Source of the DNA: JBBECF01 sp040881945
GTDB taxonomy: Bacteria; Pseudomonadota; Alphaproteobacteria; Dongiales; Dongiaceae
NCBI GenBank assembly: GCA_040881945.1
Contig: JBBECF010000032.1
Coordinates: 1-7,377 of the forward strand
Reading direction: 5' to 3'
Length of the DNA stretch: 7,377 nt
The notes below the pieces were generated by a model, which was not told where the DNA came from, made no database searches, and was given only the letters and a program-made list of their open reading frames with translations. Positions 1 to 6,662 of the stretch are shown here, piece by piece. The stretch's first letter is position 1. Every line of letters begins with the position of its first letter. A program made the translations under genes and the position numbers.

Positions 1-1289
1 ATTACGAGCTCGGCTGGGGCGGCTGGTGGTTCTGGGACCCGGTGGAGAACGCCTCGTTCATGCCGTGGCTGGCGGGCACGGCGTTGGTCCATTCGGCCAC
101 CGTCGTGGAAAAACGCGACGCGCTGAAGAGCTGGACCATCCTGCTCGCCATCCTCGCCTTCTCGCTCAGCCTGATCGGCACCTTCCTGGTGCGCTCCGGC
201 GTGTTGACCTCGGTGCACGCCTTCGCCGTCGACCCGGCGCGCGGCGTCTTCATCCTGGCGCTGCTGACTCTCGCCATCGGCGGCTCGCTGACGCTGTACG
301 CGCTGCGCGCGCCGACGCTCAAGACCGGCGGACTGTTCGCGCCGATCTCGCGCGAGGGCGGGCTGGTGCTCAACAACATCCTGATGGCGACGGCGGCGGC
401 CACGGTGTTCATCGGCACGCTCTACCCGCTGTTTCTCGACGCCGTCGGCGGCGGCAAGGTCTCGGTCGGCGCGCCCTATTTCGACGTCACCTTCGGGCTG
501 CTCATGGTGCCGGCGCTGCTCGCCATGGCGGCGGGGCCGCTGCTGCCGTGGAAGCGCGCCGACCTGGCCGGCGCTCTCGGCCGCCTCAAGCTGGCCGCGG
601 CGATCGTCGCCGTCGTCGTCGCCGCGACCTGGTCGGTGCGCACCGATGCCTCGATTCTGGCCTTGTTCGGCATCGCGCTGGCCGCCTGGGTCGTCGGCAG
701 CGCCGTGGTCGAGATGGCCGAGCGCGTCAAGCTGTTCCGCGTCCCGCTCGGCGACAGCCTGCGGCGGGCCGGCGGCGTGCCGCGCGCCGCCTACGGCATG
801 ACCGTCGCCCATATCGGCGTCGGCATCGTGGTCGCCGGCATCACCGCCTCGTCGGCTTGGCGGACCGAATCGATCCAGGTGATGCGGCCGGGCGACAGCG
901 TCGCCGTCGCCGGCTACGACTTCGCCTTCGACGGCGCCGAGGAGTTGCAAGGCCCGAACTACACCATCCAGCGCGGCACCTTCACGGTCACGCGCGATGG
1001 CCGGATGGTGGCGCGGCTGTTCCCGGAGCAGCGCTTCTATACCGTCGAGCAACGGCAGACGACCGAGGCCGCCATCCATACCACCTGGCTCGCCGACCTC
1101 TACGCCGTGGTCGGCGACCCCGACGGCACGGGCGGCTGGGTGACGCGCCTCTACCACAACCCGCTGGTGCCGTGGCTGTGGATCGGCACCATCGTGATTG
1201 CGCTGGGCGGCGGCCTGTCGCTGAGCGACCGCCGTCACCGCGTCGGCGCCCCGGCCCGCAAGCGGCGCGCGGTACCGGCCGGAGCGTAG
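1..1289 (+). CDS. ccmF: Cytochrome c heme lyase subunit CcmF, 3' part (5' end outside window)
   Basis: CcmF is a polytopic inner-membrane protein of cytochrome c maturation System I. With CcmH and CcmI it takes heme from CcmE and attaches it to the CXXCH cysteines of apocytochromes c in the periplasm. The first complete codon is at 3-5, and 428 residues are visible. CcmF proteins are usually about 650 residues, so roughly a third is missing upstream. The frame opens directly in the tryptophan-rich WWD heme-handling motif (WGGWWFWDPVENASF, from base 15). Three of the four family histidines can be placed by context: TM-His1 in ALVHSA (codon 90-92), P-His2 in SGVLTSVHAFA (codon 216-218) and TM-His2 in MTVAHIGVG (codon 810-812). 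The fourth, P-His1, would lie upstream. Several hydrophobic helices follow, then a periplasmic stretch, a last helix (PWLWIGTIVIALGGG) and a basic tail. The protein stops 108 bases before the likely ccmG start, a wide gap compared with the overlaps further downstream. Confidence 0.97.
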   Translation, partial: YELGWGGWWFWDPVENASFMPWLAGTALVHSATVVEKRDALKSWTILLAILAFSLSLIGTFLVRSGVLTSVHAFAVDPARGVFILALLTLAIGGSLTLYALRAPTLKTGGLFAPISREGGLVLNNILMATAAATVFIGTLYPLFLDAVGGGKVSVGAPYFDVTFGLLMVPALLAMAAGPLLPWKRADLAGALGRLKLAAAIVAVVVAATWSVRTDASILALFGIALAAWVVGSAVVEMAERVKLFRVPLGDSLRRAGGVPRAAYGMTVAHIGVGIVVAGITASSAWRTESIQVMRPGDSVAVAGYDFAFDGAEELQGPNYTIQRGTFTVTRDGRMVARLFPEQRFYTVEQRQTTEAAIHTTWLADLYAVVGDPDGTGGWVTRLYHNPLVPWLWIGTIVIALGGGLSLSDRRHRVGAPARKRRAVPAGA

Positions 1290-1315
1290 CAACCGGCTTC
1301 GAGACCCTGCAATTC

Positions 1316-1380
1316 GGTCCTCATCCTTCGACAGGCTCAGGGTGAGGACCTCATGGTGAGCCTGTCGAACCATGAGGTCC
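1316..1380. repeat. Double palindromic intergenic repeat (two inverted copies of one unit)
   Basis: Two hairpins share the five bases 1346-1350 (GGACC). The right one (1346-1380) has a perfect 12-bp stem, GGACCTCATGGT with ACCATGAGGTCC, around the 11-base loop 1358-1368. The left one (1316-1350) has a 12-bp stem with a single G-T wobble around the 11-base loop 1328-1338. The loops TCGACAGGCTC and GAGCCTGTCGA are exact reverse complements. The whole is therefore a head-to-head inverted pair of one unit of about 29 bases, and could fold as two hairpins with complementary loops or as one long imperfect palindrome. From memory, sequences of this type (TTCGACAGGCTCA..TGAGGA) are dispersed between genes in many Alphaproteobacteria and relatives. 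No other copy is seen in this window. It lies within the ccm operon, so it could act in the mRNA as a stabilising or attenuating structure; that is inference. It has no T-run, so it is not a classic terminator. Confidence 0.85.
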
Positions 1381-1397
1381 GCTGCGCCGTGGCATCG

Positions 1398-1955
1398 ATG
1401 TTCGATTTCAAATTCGGCGGCGTGCAGCGCCGCCTGCTTTACATCCTGCCCCCGCTCGGCTTCCTCGCCCTGGCGGCACTCTTCTGGGTCGGGCTCGGGC
1501 GCGATCCCGGCGTGCTTCCGTCGGCGCTCATCGACCAGCCGGTGCCCGAGTTCGATCTGCCGCCGCTGAAGGACGACAAGCCCGGCCTCGCCACCGCCGA
1601 TCTCACGGGCGAGGTGTCGCTGGTCAACGTCTTCGCCTCGTGGTGCATTCCCTGTCGCGTCGAGCACCCGATCTTGCTGCGGCTAGGCGAGCGGCAAGAC
1701 GTCGCCGTCTTCGGCCTCAACTACAAGGACAAGCCGGAGGACGCCAAGGCGTGGCTCGCCGAGCTCGGCGACCCCTACGGCCGGATCGGCGCCGACCGCG
1801 ACGGCCGCGTCGGCATCGATTGGGGCGTCTACGGCGTGCCCGAGACCTTCGTCGTCGGCCGCGACGGCCGCATTCGCTACAAGCATGTCGGCCCGCTGAC
1901 GGCGGAGGCGGTGGCCGAGCGCATCCTGCCGCTGGTCGAGGAGCTGCGGCGATGA
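1398..1955 (+). CDS. ccmG: Thiol:disulfide interchange protein CcmG/DsbE
   Basis: A membrane-anchored periplasmic thioredoxin-like reductase that helps keep apocytochrome c cysteines or CcmH reduced before heme ligation. From ATG 1398 it is 185 residues. A short cytoplasmic N-terminus (MFDFKFGGVQRR) is followed by one membrane anchor at about 13-33, then the family linker PSALIDQPVPEFDLPPL. The thioredoxin fold carries the active site W82-C-I-P-C86 in FASWCIPCRVEHP and the cis-proline loop GVYGVPETF with Pro148, both diagnostic of CcmG. The start is uncertain. ATG 1398 gives the usual compact N-terminus but has no visible Shine-Dalgarno sequence. GTG 1389 is in frame. ATG 1353 would add 15 residues encoded largely by the palindromic repeat (MVSLSNHEV...) and has GAGG at 1344-1347 in front of it. 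The stop overlaps the ccmH start as ATGA, implying translational coupling. Confidence 0.95.
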   Translation: MFDFKFGGVQRRLLYILPPLGFLALAALFWVGLGRDPGVLPSALIDQPVPEFDLPPLKDDKPGLATADLTGEVSLVNVFASWCIPCRVEHPILLRLGERQDVAVFGLNYKDKPEDAKAWLAELGDPYGRIGADRDGRVGIDWGVYGVPETFVVGRDGRIRYKHVGPLTAEAVAERILPLVEELRR

Positions 1956-2422
1956 GGGCGGCGGCGCTGGCGCTGCTGTTGTTGGTCGCCGGGACGGCGG
2001 CCTGGGCGGTGCTGCCCGACGAAATGCTCGACGATCCGGCGCTGGAGGCGCGCGCCCGCGATATTTCGAAGAACTTGCGCTGCCTGGTCTGCCAGAACCA
2101 GTCGATCGACGATTCCGACGCCGAGCTCGCCCGCGACCTGCGCCTCCTGGTGCGCGAGCGCCTGACGGCCGGCGACAGCGACGACCAGGCAACCCAGTTC
2201 ATCGTCGCCCGCTACGGCGATTTCGTCCTGCTGAAGCCGCCGTTCAAGCCCGGCACCTATGCGCTGTGGTTCGGCCCGGCGGTTGTGCTGGTCCTCGCCG
2301 GCATCGGGGCGCGGTTGTATTTCCGCCGCATGGCGCGGGCGCCGCGGACCGAGGCGGCGCCGCTCAGCGACGACGAGCGCCGGCGTCTGCGGGCGTTCGC
2401 CGAGCGCGAGGGCGAGGGATGA
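1952..2422 (+). CDS. ccmH: Cytochrome c biogenesis protein CcmH (CcmL/CycL type)
   Basis: CcmH is the short periplasmic thiol-redox subunit of the System I heme ligation complex; it exchanges disulfides with CcmG and apocytochrome c. The 156-residue product is the usual size for the separate CcmH of Alphaproteobacteria, where the TPR part is a distinct gene (here the next one). A signal peptide or N-terminal membrane segment spans about residues 3-20 (AAALALLLLVAGTAAWA). The family active site LRCLVCQNQSI places the redox cysteines at 44 and 47. The conserved helical-bundle end YGDFVLLKPPF is at 88-98, followed by a single membrane helix at about 104-124 and a charged cytoplasmic tail. Upstream in-frame codons back to 1640 lie inside ccmG and are not used. 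The start overlaps the ccmG stop and the stop overlaps the ccmI start, each as ATGA. Confidence 0.97.
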   Translation: MRAAALALLLLVAGTAAWAVLPDEMLDDPALEARARDISKNLRCLVCQNQSIDDSDAELARDLRLLVRERLTAGDSDDQATQFIVARYGDFVLLKPPFKPGTYALWFGPAVVLVLAGIGARLYFRRMARAPRTEAAPLSDDERRRLRAFAEREGEG

Positions 2423-3837
2423 CCGTCTGGATCGTCGTCGCCCTGATGACCGCGGCGACGCTGGCGATCGTCCTGGTGCCGCTGCTGGCGCGCCCAGGCC
2501 ACGCCGCCGTCGCCGGCCGCGCCGCCTACGACCTCCGCGTCTACCGCGCGCAGCTGAAGGAGATCGACCGCGACCTCGAGCGCGGCCTGCTCGGCGAGGC
2601 CGAGGCGCGCGCCGCCCGCCTCGAGATCGAGCGGCGCATGCTCGCCGCCGCGGATGTCGACGCCGGCGCGCCAGCCGGCGCGGCCGACCCCGAGAGCCGC
2701 ACCCGCGCCGCGGCCGCTATCGCCCTCGCCGCCGCCCTGCCGTTCGGCGCCTTCCTGCTGTACCTCGCCCTCGGCACCCCCGGCGCGCCCGACCTGCCGC
2801 TGGTGGCGCGGCCGACCGAGCAGCCGGCGGACCCGGCCATGGTCGTCGTCGCGGAGATGGTCGGCCGCCTCGCCCAGCGCCTCGAGGAGAACCCGGACGA
2901 CGCCGAGGGCTGGGCGCGGCTGGGCCGCTCCTATCTCGTCCTCGGCCGCTACGCCGAGTCCGTCACAGCTTACGAGCGGGCGCTGGAGTTGACCGGCGAT
3001 CGCCCCGACCTCGCCGGCGAATACGGCGAAAGCCTGGTGCTGCTGCATGACGGCCAGGTCAGCGCGGTCGCCCGCCAGGCCTTCGAGACGGCCCTTGCCG
3101 CCGATCCCGGCGAGCCCCGGTCGCGCTACTACCTGGCGCTCGGCGCCGCCCAGGCGGGGGATTTGCAGGGCGCGCTCGACGGCTGGGTCGCGCTCGCCAA
3201 GGAAGCGCCGCCGGACGCGCCGTGGCTCGCCGCTGTGCGCGCGCACATCGACGACGTCGCCGGCCAGCTCGGCGTCGACGTGGCCACGCTGGCGCCGGCG
3301 CCGGCCCCCACGCCCTCGTCCGATGCCGACCAGGCACAGATGATCCGCGGCATGGTCGACGGCCTGGCCGCGCGGCTCGCCGCGAACCCACGGGACCTCG
3401 ACGGCTGGCTGATGCTGGCCCGCTCCTACCGCGTCCTCGGCGAGACGGACAAGGCGCAGGCGGCCTTGCAGAGCGCGAGCGCCGTGTTCGCCGACGATGC
3501 CGGCCGCCAGCGCGTCGATGCCGCGGCCGCCGAGCTCGGCCTGGCGCCTTCCGGCGCGGCGGCCGCGGCGGAGCCGGCCCCCGCGCTTTCGCCCGGCGAC
3601 GATCAGGCGCAGGTGATCCGCGGCATGGTCGAAGGTCTGGCGGCGCGTCTCGCGGCCGATCCTCAGGACCTCGACGGCTGGCTGAAGCTGGCTCGCTCCT
3701 ATCGCGTCCTCGGCGAGACGGAAAAGGCGCAAGCCGCCTTGCAGAGCGCGAGCGACGTGTTCGCCGACGACGCCGGCCGGCAGCGCATCCACGCCGCAGC
3801 CGCCGAGCTCGGCCTGACGCCCCCGGCCTCCGACTGA
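2419..3837 (+). CDS. ccmI: Cytochrome c biogenesis TPR chaperone CcmI (CycH)
   Basis: CcmI binds apocytochrome c and delivers it to the CcmF-CcmH heme ligation complex. The product is 472 residues. Membrane helix 1 is at about 2-24. A charged cytoplasmic helical loop follows (AYDLRVYRAQLKEIDRDLE and on), then membrane helix 2 at about 97-118 (ALPFGAFLLYLAL), then a periplasmic TPR region from about 141. The TPR region holds three related modules of the form MVxxLAxRLxxNPxDxxGWxxLxRSYxVLG, beginning near residues 141, 304 and 395. The second and third are nearly identical copies (see the repeat entry). A middle section (AFETALAADPGEPRSRYYLALGA) carries further TPR-like helices. Low-complexity Ala/Pro linkers precede module 2 and separate 2 from 3. 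The start is the ATG inside the ccmH stop; an alternative upstream GTG-type start at 2266 would overlap ccmH by about 150 bases and is rejected. The length seems longer than many CcmI proteins because of the extra module; that comparison is from memory. Confidence 0.95.
   Translation: MTVWIVVALMTAATLAIVLVPLLARPGHAAVAGRAAYDLRVYRAQLKEIDRDLERGLLGEAEARAARLEIERRMLAAADVDAGAPAGAADPESRTRAAAAIALAAALPFGAFLLYLALGTPGAPDLPLVARPTEQPADPAMVVVAEMVGRLAQRLEENPDDAEGWARLGRSYLVLGRYAESVTAYERALELTGDRPDLAGEYGESLVLLHDGQVSAVARQAFETALAADPGEPRSRYYLALGAAQAGDLQGALDGWVALAKEAPPDAPWLAAVRAHIDDVAGQLGVDVATLAPAPAPTPSSDADQAQMIRGMVDGLAARLAANPRDLDGWLMLARSYRVLGETDKAQAALQSASAVFADDAGRQRVDAAAAELGLAPSGAAAAAEPAPALSPGDDQAQVIRGMVEGLAARLAADPQDLDGWLKLARSYRVLGETEKAQAALQSASDVFADDAGRQRIHAAAAELGLTPPASD
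3328..3819 (+). repeat. In-frame tandem duplication of a TPR module inside ccmI
   Basis: Bases 3328-3546 and 3601-3819 are two copies of a 219-base (73-codon) segment with a period of 273 bases (91 codons). Counting by hand, they differ at 27 of 219 bases (about 88% identical) and at 10 of 73 residues (about 86%). Both begin DQAQ(M/V)IRGMV and share LDGW and RSYRVLGET, and both end AAAAELGL. The linker between them is Ala/Pro rich (GAAAAAEPAPALSPGD). A more diverged relative of the same module lies earlier in the protein, near residue 141. The near-identity of copies 2 and 3 compared with copy 1 suggests a recent duplication or gene conversion. Confidence 0.9.
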
Positions 3838-3862
3838 CGACGCAAGCAACGGCAAGGCCCGC

Positions 3863-5026
3863 ATGACCGGCGCAATCATCGCCCTCGCCGCCCTGTCGCT
3901 CGTCGCCTGGGCTTACCTTCTCGTTCTTCGCGGCGGCTTCTGGCGGCTCGGCGAGCGTCTCGACCCGGGCGCCCCCGCGCCCCCATCCTGGCCGGAGGTC
4001 GTCGCGGTCGTGCCGGCGCGCGATGAGGCGCCAACCATCGCCGCGTGTCTGGAGAGCTTGCTCGCCCAGGACTACGCCGGGCGGCTCTCGGTCGTCCTCG
4101 TCGACGACAACAGCAGCGACGGCACCGGCGCGATCGCCAGCCGTATCGCCGAGGCCGACCGACGGATCTCGGTGTTGGCTGGGTCGCCACTGCCGGCCGG
4201 ATGGACCGGCAAGCCATGGGCGCTGTTGCAGGGCGTGGCCCGCGCCGCCGAGGCGGCGCCCGATGCGCGATACTACTTTTTCACCGATGCCGACGTGGTT
4301 CATCCGCCCCACACGCTGCGCGCGCTGGTCGCCAAGGCCGAGAGCGACGGCCGCGAGCTCGTCTCGCTGATGGTGCGGCTCAATTGCACGACGAAGTGGG
4401 AGCGGCTGCTCATTCCCGCGTTCGTCTTCTTCTTCCGAATGCTTTTCCCGTTCGCCTGGGTCAACGACCCGGCGCGAGCGACCGCGGCGGCGGCCGGCGG
4501 CTGCGTCCTCGTCCGCACGTCCACGCTGGATCGGGCCGGCGGCCTCGCCGCGATCCGCGGCACCTTGATCGACGATTGCGCCTTGGCCCACGCCATCAAG
4601 CGCAGCGGCGGGCGGCTGTGGCTGGGTCTCGCCGAGACCAGCCGCAGCCTGCGCGTCTATACGCGGCTTTCCGATGTCTGGGGCTTGGTCGCGCGCACCG
4701 CCTATACGCAACTCCGCCATTCTCCGTTGCTGCTGCTCGCGACCGTCCTCGGCATGATCGTCCTCCATTTGGCGCCGCCGCTGACGCTCGCCGCCCTGCC
4801 GCTGCACGGCAGCGGCGCCGCGGCCGCGCTCGCCGCGCTGGCCTGGCTGCTGATGGCCGTGGCCTATGTGCCGACCGTCGCCTATTACCGCCAGCCCTGG
4901 CCGCTGGCGGCGTCCCTGCCCGTGGCCGCCGCGCTCTACGCCGCCATGACCGTCGATTCGGCGCTCCGCCACTGGCGCGGCCAAGGCGGCGGGTGGAAGG
5001 GCCGCTACACCGCCGCCGGCCAGTGA
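3863..5026 (+). CDS. hpnB: Hopanoid-locus family 2 glycosyltransferase HpnB
   Basis: A membrane-bound GT-A fold glycosyltransferase of the HpnB type, a family named for its place in hopanoid gene clusters; its exact donor and acceptor are not established. The 387-residue product has an N-terminal membrane helix at about 3-22. The GT2 domain begins EVVAVVPARDEAPTI (45-59). Nucleotide-sugar and metal motifs are VDDNSSDGT (80-88) and TDADVVH (141-147), and the likely acceptor-side acidic motif is LIDDCALAHAIK with D237/D238. The family signature LPAGWTGKPWAL (110-121) is clear. Two or three further hydrophobic helices lie in the last third, and the protein ends GGGWKGRYTAAGQ. A weak AAGG at 3854-3857 precedes the ATG. 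It starts 25 bases after ccmI and ends 34 bases before the likely hpnC start, so it is probably co-transcribed with both. Confidence 0.92.
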   Translation: MTGAIIALAALSLVAWAYLLVLRGGFWRLGERLDPGAPAPPSWPEVVAVVPARDEAPTIAACLESLLAQDYAGRLSVVLVDDNSSDGTGAIASRIAEADRRISVLAGSPLPAGWTGKPWALLQGVARAAEAAPDARYYFFTDADVVHPPHTLRALVAKAESDGRELVSLMVRLNCTTKWERLLIPAFVFFFRMLFPFAWVNDPARATAAAAGGCVLVRTSTLDRAGGLAAIRGTLIDDCALAHAIKRSGGRLWLGLAETSRSLRVYTRLSDVWGLVARTAYTQLRHSPLLLLATVLGMIVLHLAPPLTLAALPLHGSGAAAALAALAWLLMAVAYVPTVAYYRQPWPLAASLPVAAALYAAMTVDSALRHWRGQGGGWKGRYTAAGQ

Positions 5027-5060
5027 GTCGCGCCGCTTGCCCCGAGCGCGCCCGGCCGCG

Positions 5061-5954
5061 ATGCTGAACGCCATGGACGAGAACCGCCGCGCGCACGGGC
5101 CGGTAGAGACGCCATCGGGCAAGGGCGCCGGCGACGAGAACTTTCCGGTCGGCTCGTGGCTGCTGCCGCGCGGCTCACGCCCGCATGTGGCGCGGTTCTA
5201 TGCCTTCGCCCGCGCCATCGACGACATCGCCGACAACCCGGCCCTGGCGCCCGCCGACAAGGTCGCCCGCCTCGACGCCATGGGCGCGGCGCTGGACGGC
5301 GCCGTGGCGCAGGACCCGGCCTTCGCCAAGGCGCACCGCCTACGCGCCAGCCTGATCGAGACCGGCGTCGACGCCCGCCACGGCCACGACCTGATCGCCG
5401 CCTTCAAGCAGGACGCGACGAAATTGCGCTACGACGACTGGGACGACCTGATCGGTTATTGCAACCTGTCGGCGGCGCCGGTCGGGCGCTATCTGCTCGA
5501 CCTGCACGGCGAGCCGCGCGCGGGCTATGCCGCGTCGGACGCCCTGTGCAACGCCCTCCAGGTCATCAACCACTTGCAGGACTGCGGCGACGACTACCGC
5601 AACCTCGGCCGCGTCTATCTGCCGCTCGACTGGTTGGCGGCGGCCGGCGCCGAGGTGGCGGAACTCGGGGGCACGCAGACGGGCCCGCGGCTGCGCGCGG
5701 TGATCGACCGCACGCTGGCCGAGGTCGCCGGGCTGCTCCTGGACGCGCGACCCCTGCCCGCGCAGATGCGCAACCGGCGCCTGGCGATGGAGACCGCCGT
5801 CATCCTGCGCATCGCCGAGCGTCTGACCGAGGAACTGCGCCGCCGCGACCCCCTGGCCGGGCGCGTCGTGCTGTCGCGGGCGGGCTTCGCCCGCTGCGCG
5901 GCCGAGGGCCTCGCGCGCCTGTGGATGCAGCGGCGCCGCGCCGGCGGCGGGTAG
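5061..5954 (+). CDS. hpnC: Squalene synthase-family hydroxysqualene synthase HpnC
   Basis: In the bacterial three-enzyme route, HpnD makes presqualene diphosphate from farnesyl diphosphate, HpnC converts it to hydroxysqualene, and HpnE reduces that to squalene, the hopanoid precursor. The product is 297 residues from ATG 5061. It opens with the family N-terminus VETPSGKGAGDENFPVGSW (15-33). The first Asp-rich motif is AIDDIADNP (D54, D55, D58). The second is HLQDCGDDYR (D174, D177, D178), followed by GRVYLPLDWL. These motifs bind the Mg2+-diphosphate. The GDENFPVGSW opening and the QDCxDDYR form separate HpnC from HpnD and from eukaryote-type squalene synthases. The start could also be ATG 5073 (4 residues shorter) or TTG 5037; none has a good ribosome binding site. 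hpnD, hpnE and shc would be expected next but do not follow within the window. Confidence 0.93.
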   Translation: MLNAMDENRRAHGPVETPSGKGAGDENFPVGSWLLPRGSRPHVARFYAFARAIDDIADNPALAPADKVARLDAMGAALDGAVAQDPAFAKAHRLRASLIETGVDARHGHDLIAAFKQDATKLRYDDWDDLIGYCNLSAAPVGRYLLDLHGEPRAGYAASDALCNALQVINHLQDCGDDYRNLGRVYLPLDWLAAAGAEVAELGGTQTGPRLRAVIDRTLAEVAGLLLDARPLPAQMRNRRLAMETAVILRIAERLTEELRRRDPLAGRVVLSRAGFARCAAEGLARLWMQRRRAGGG

Positions 5955-6014
5955 TGTCGCAGTTTGACCTTTAGCAGTGAGCGGTCTCGCCGACAGGGTG
6001 AATATTTGACTCGC

Positions 6015-6020
6015 GGGGGA
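6015..6020 (+). promoter_or_regulatory. Ribosome binding site supporting the GTG start of the ceramidase-like gene
   Basis: GGGGGA lies seven bases before GTG 6028. An in-frame TGA at 6007-6009 excludes any longer start, so this purine run fixes the N-terminus at the first possible start codon. Confidence 0.55.
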
Positions 6021-6027
6021 CGTATCG

Positions 6028-6660
6028 GTGGACGGCGTCGATTTATATTGTGAGCGGGTCGGTGCGGAATTTTGGGCCGAGCCGATCAATGCCCTGACCA
6101 ACGCTGTTTTCATTCTCGCTGCATGGGGCGCTTGGCATACGTCGCGCCGATCGTCGACGCTCTCGCCGGGCATCTGGCTGCTGCTTGCGACCGCAGTCGC
6201 GATCGGAATTGGCAGCTTCGTGTTTCACACGGTGGCGACGAGTTGGGCGCGCGTCCTTGACGTCGTACCGATCCTGATTTTTCAATTGTTATTCCTATGG
6301 CTCTATGAACGCCACGTCATCGCGCTTACGCAGCCCATTTCCGGGCTGTTGTTGGCAGGGTTCCTTGTTGCGGCTTTTCTAGGTCGGCAGTTCTCCGCGG
6401 TCCTGAATGGCTCTCTAATCTACGCCCCCGCTTTTTTGGCCTTTCTCGCACTTGGGCTTTACCACGCGCGGACCGCGGCCATTGGACGGTTCGATCTTCT
6501 GGCTGCAGCTGGGGTGCTGTCCGCATCGTTGTTTTTTCGCACGATCGACAACACGGTGTGCTCGACATTTCCGATCGGAACCCATTTCTTATGGCATCTC
6601 TCGAACGGTGCGGTCGTGTATCTGGCCATCCGCTCGCTTGTTCATCGGTCGCTGAGGTAG
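6028..6660 (+). CDS. Alkaline ceramidase-like integral membrane hydrolase (CREST superfamily)
   Basis: A 210-residue, almost wholly hydrophobic protein with about seven predicted membrane helices. It matches the alkaline ceramidase family (Pfam Ceramidase), whose known eukaryotic members cleave the amide bond of ceramides using an intramembrane Zn2+ site. All five catalytic-site residues known from human ACER3 are present with matching spacing: S63xxxH67 in IGSFVFHT, D78 eleven residues after H67 in RVLDVVPI, and H186xxxH190 in GTHFLWH. The N-terminal part YCERVGAEFWAEPINALTN resembles the ACER calcium-binding region, and FRTIDNTVC (170-178) matches FWNIDNIFC of ACER3. GTG 6028 is the first start after an in-frame stop and has a purine-rich ribosome site. 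The substrate in bacteria is unknown: ceramide or another N-acyl lipid, or a different amide or ester. Codon use is unlike the upstream ccm and hpn genes. The next ORFs follow closely, suggesting one transcript. Confidence 0.88.
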   Translation: MDGVDLYCERVGAEFWAEPINALTNAVFILAAWGAWHTSRRSSTLSPGIWLLLATAVAIGIGSFVFHTVATSWARVLDVVPILIFQLLFLWLYERHVIALTQPISGLLLAGFLVAAFLGRQFSAVLNGSLIYAPAFLAFLALGLYHARTAAIGRFDLLAAAGVLSASLFFRTIDNTVCSTFPIGTHFLWHLSNGAVVYLAIRSLVHRSLR

Positions 6661-6662
6661 GT

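Noticed and set aside
26..1345. 439-codon plus-strand frame overlapping ccmF
   Set aside because: Arg- and Gly-rich product with no membrane helices; the alternative frame has the WWD motif and the CcmF histidines.
1316..1380. The palindromes as a factor-independent terminator after ccmF
   Set aside because: No T-run follows either stem, and the downstream genes belong to the same pathway.
2266..2418. Upstream extension of the ccmI frame
   Set aside because: It would overlap ccmH by about 150 bases; the start at 2419 gives the normal N-terminal helix of CcmI and an ATGA overlap.
2257..3879. 540-codon open frame on the minus strand
   Set aside because: It is antisense to ccmH/ccmI. The repeats in its product simply mirror the duplicated ccmI module, and there is no recognisable domain.
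5037..5060. TTG start extending hpnC by eight residues
   Set aside because: A rare start codon with no ribosome site; the family N-terminus VETPSGKGAGDENFP is reached more economically from ATG 5061 or 5073.
3059..5122. 687-codon open frame on the minus strand
   Set aside because: It lies antisense to ccmI, hpnB and the start of hpnC, all of which have diagnostic motifs. Its product is Arg/Gly/Ala-rich low complexity, as expected of a shadow frame in very GC-rich DNA.
5964..6010. Two TTGAC-like -35 boxes before the ceramidase-like gene
   Set aside because: Neither has a -10-like hexamer at 16-18 bases; in a less GC-rich stretch such matches are expected by chance.
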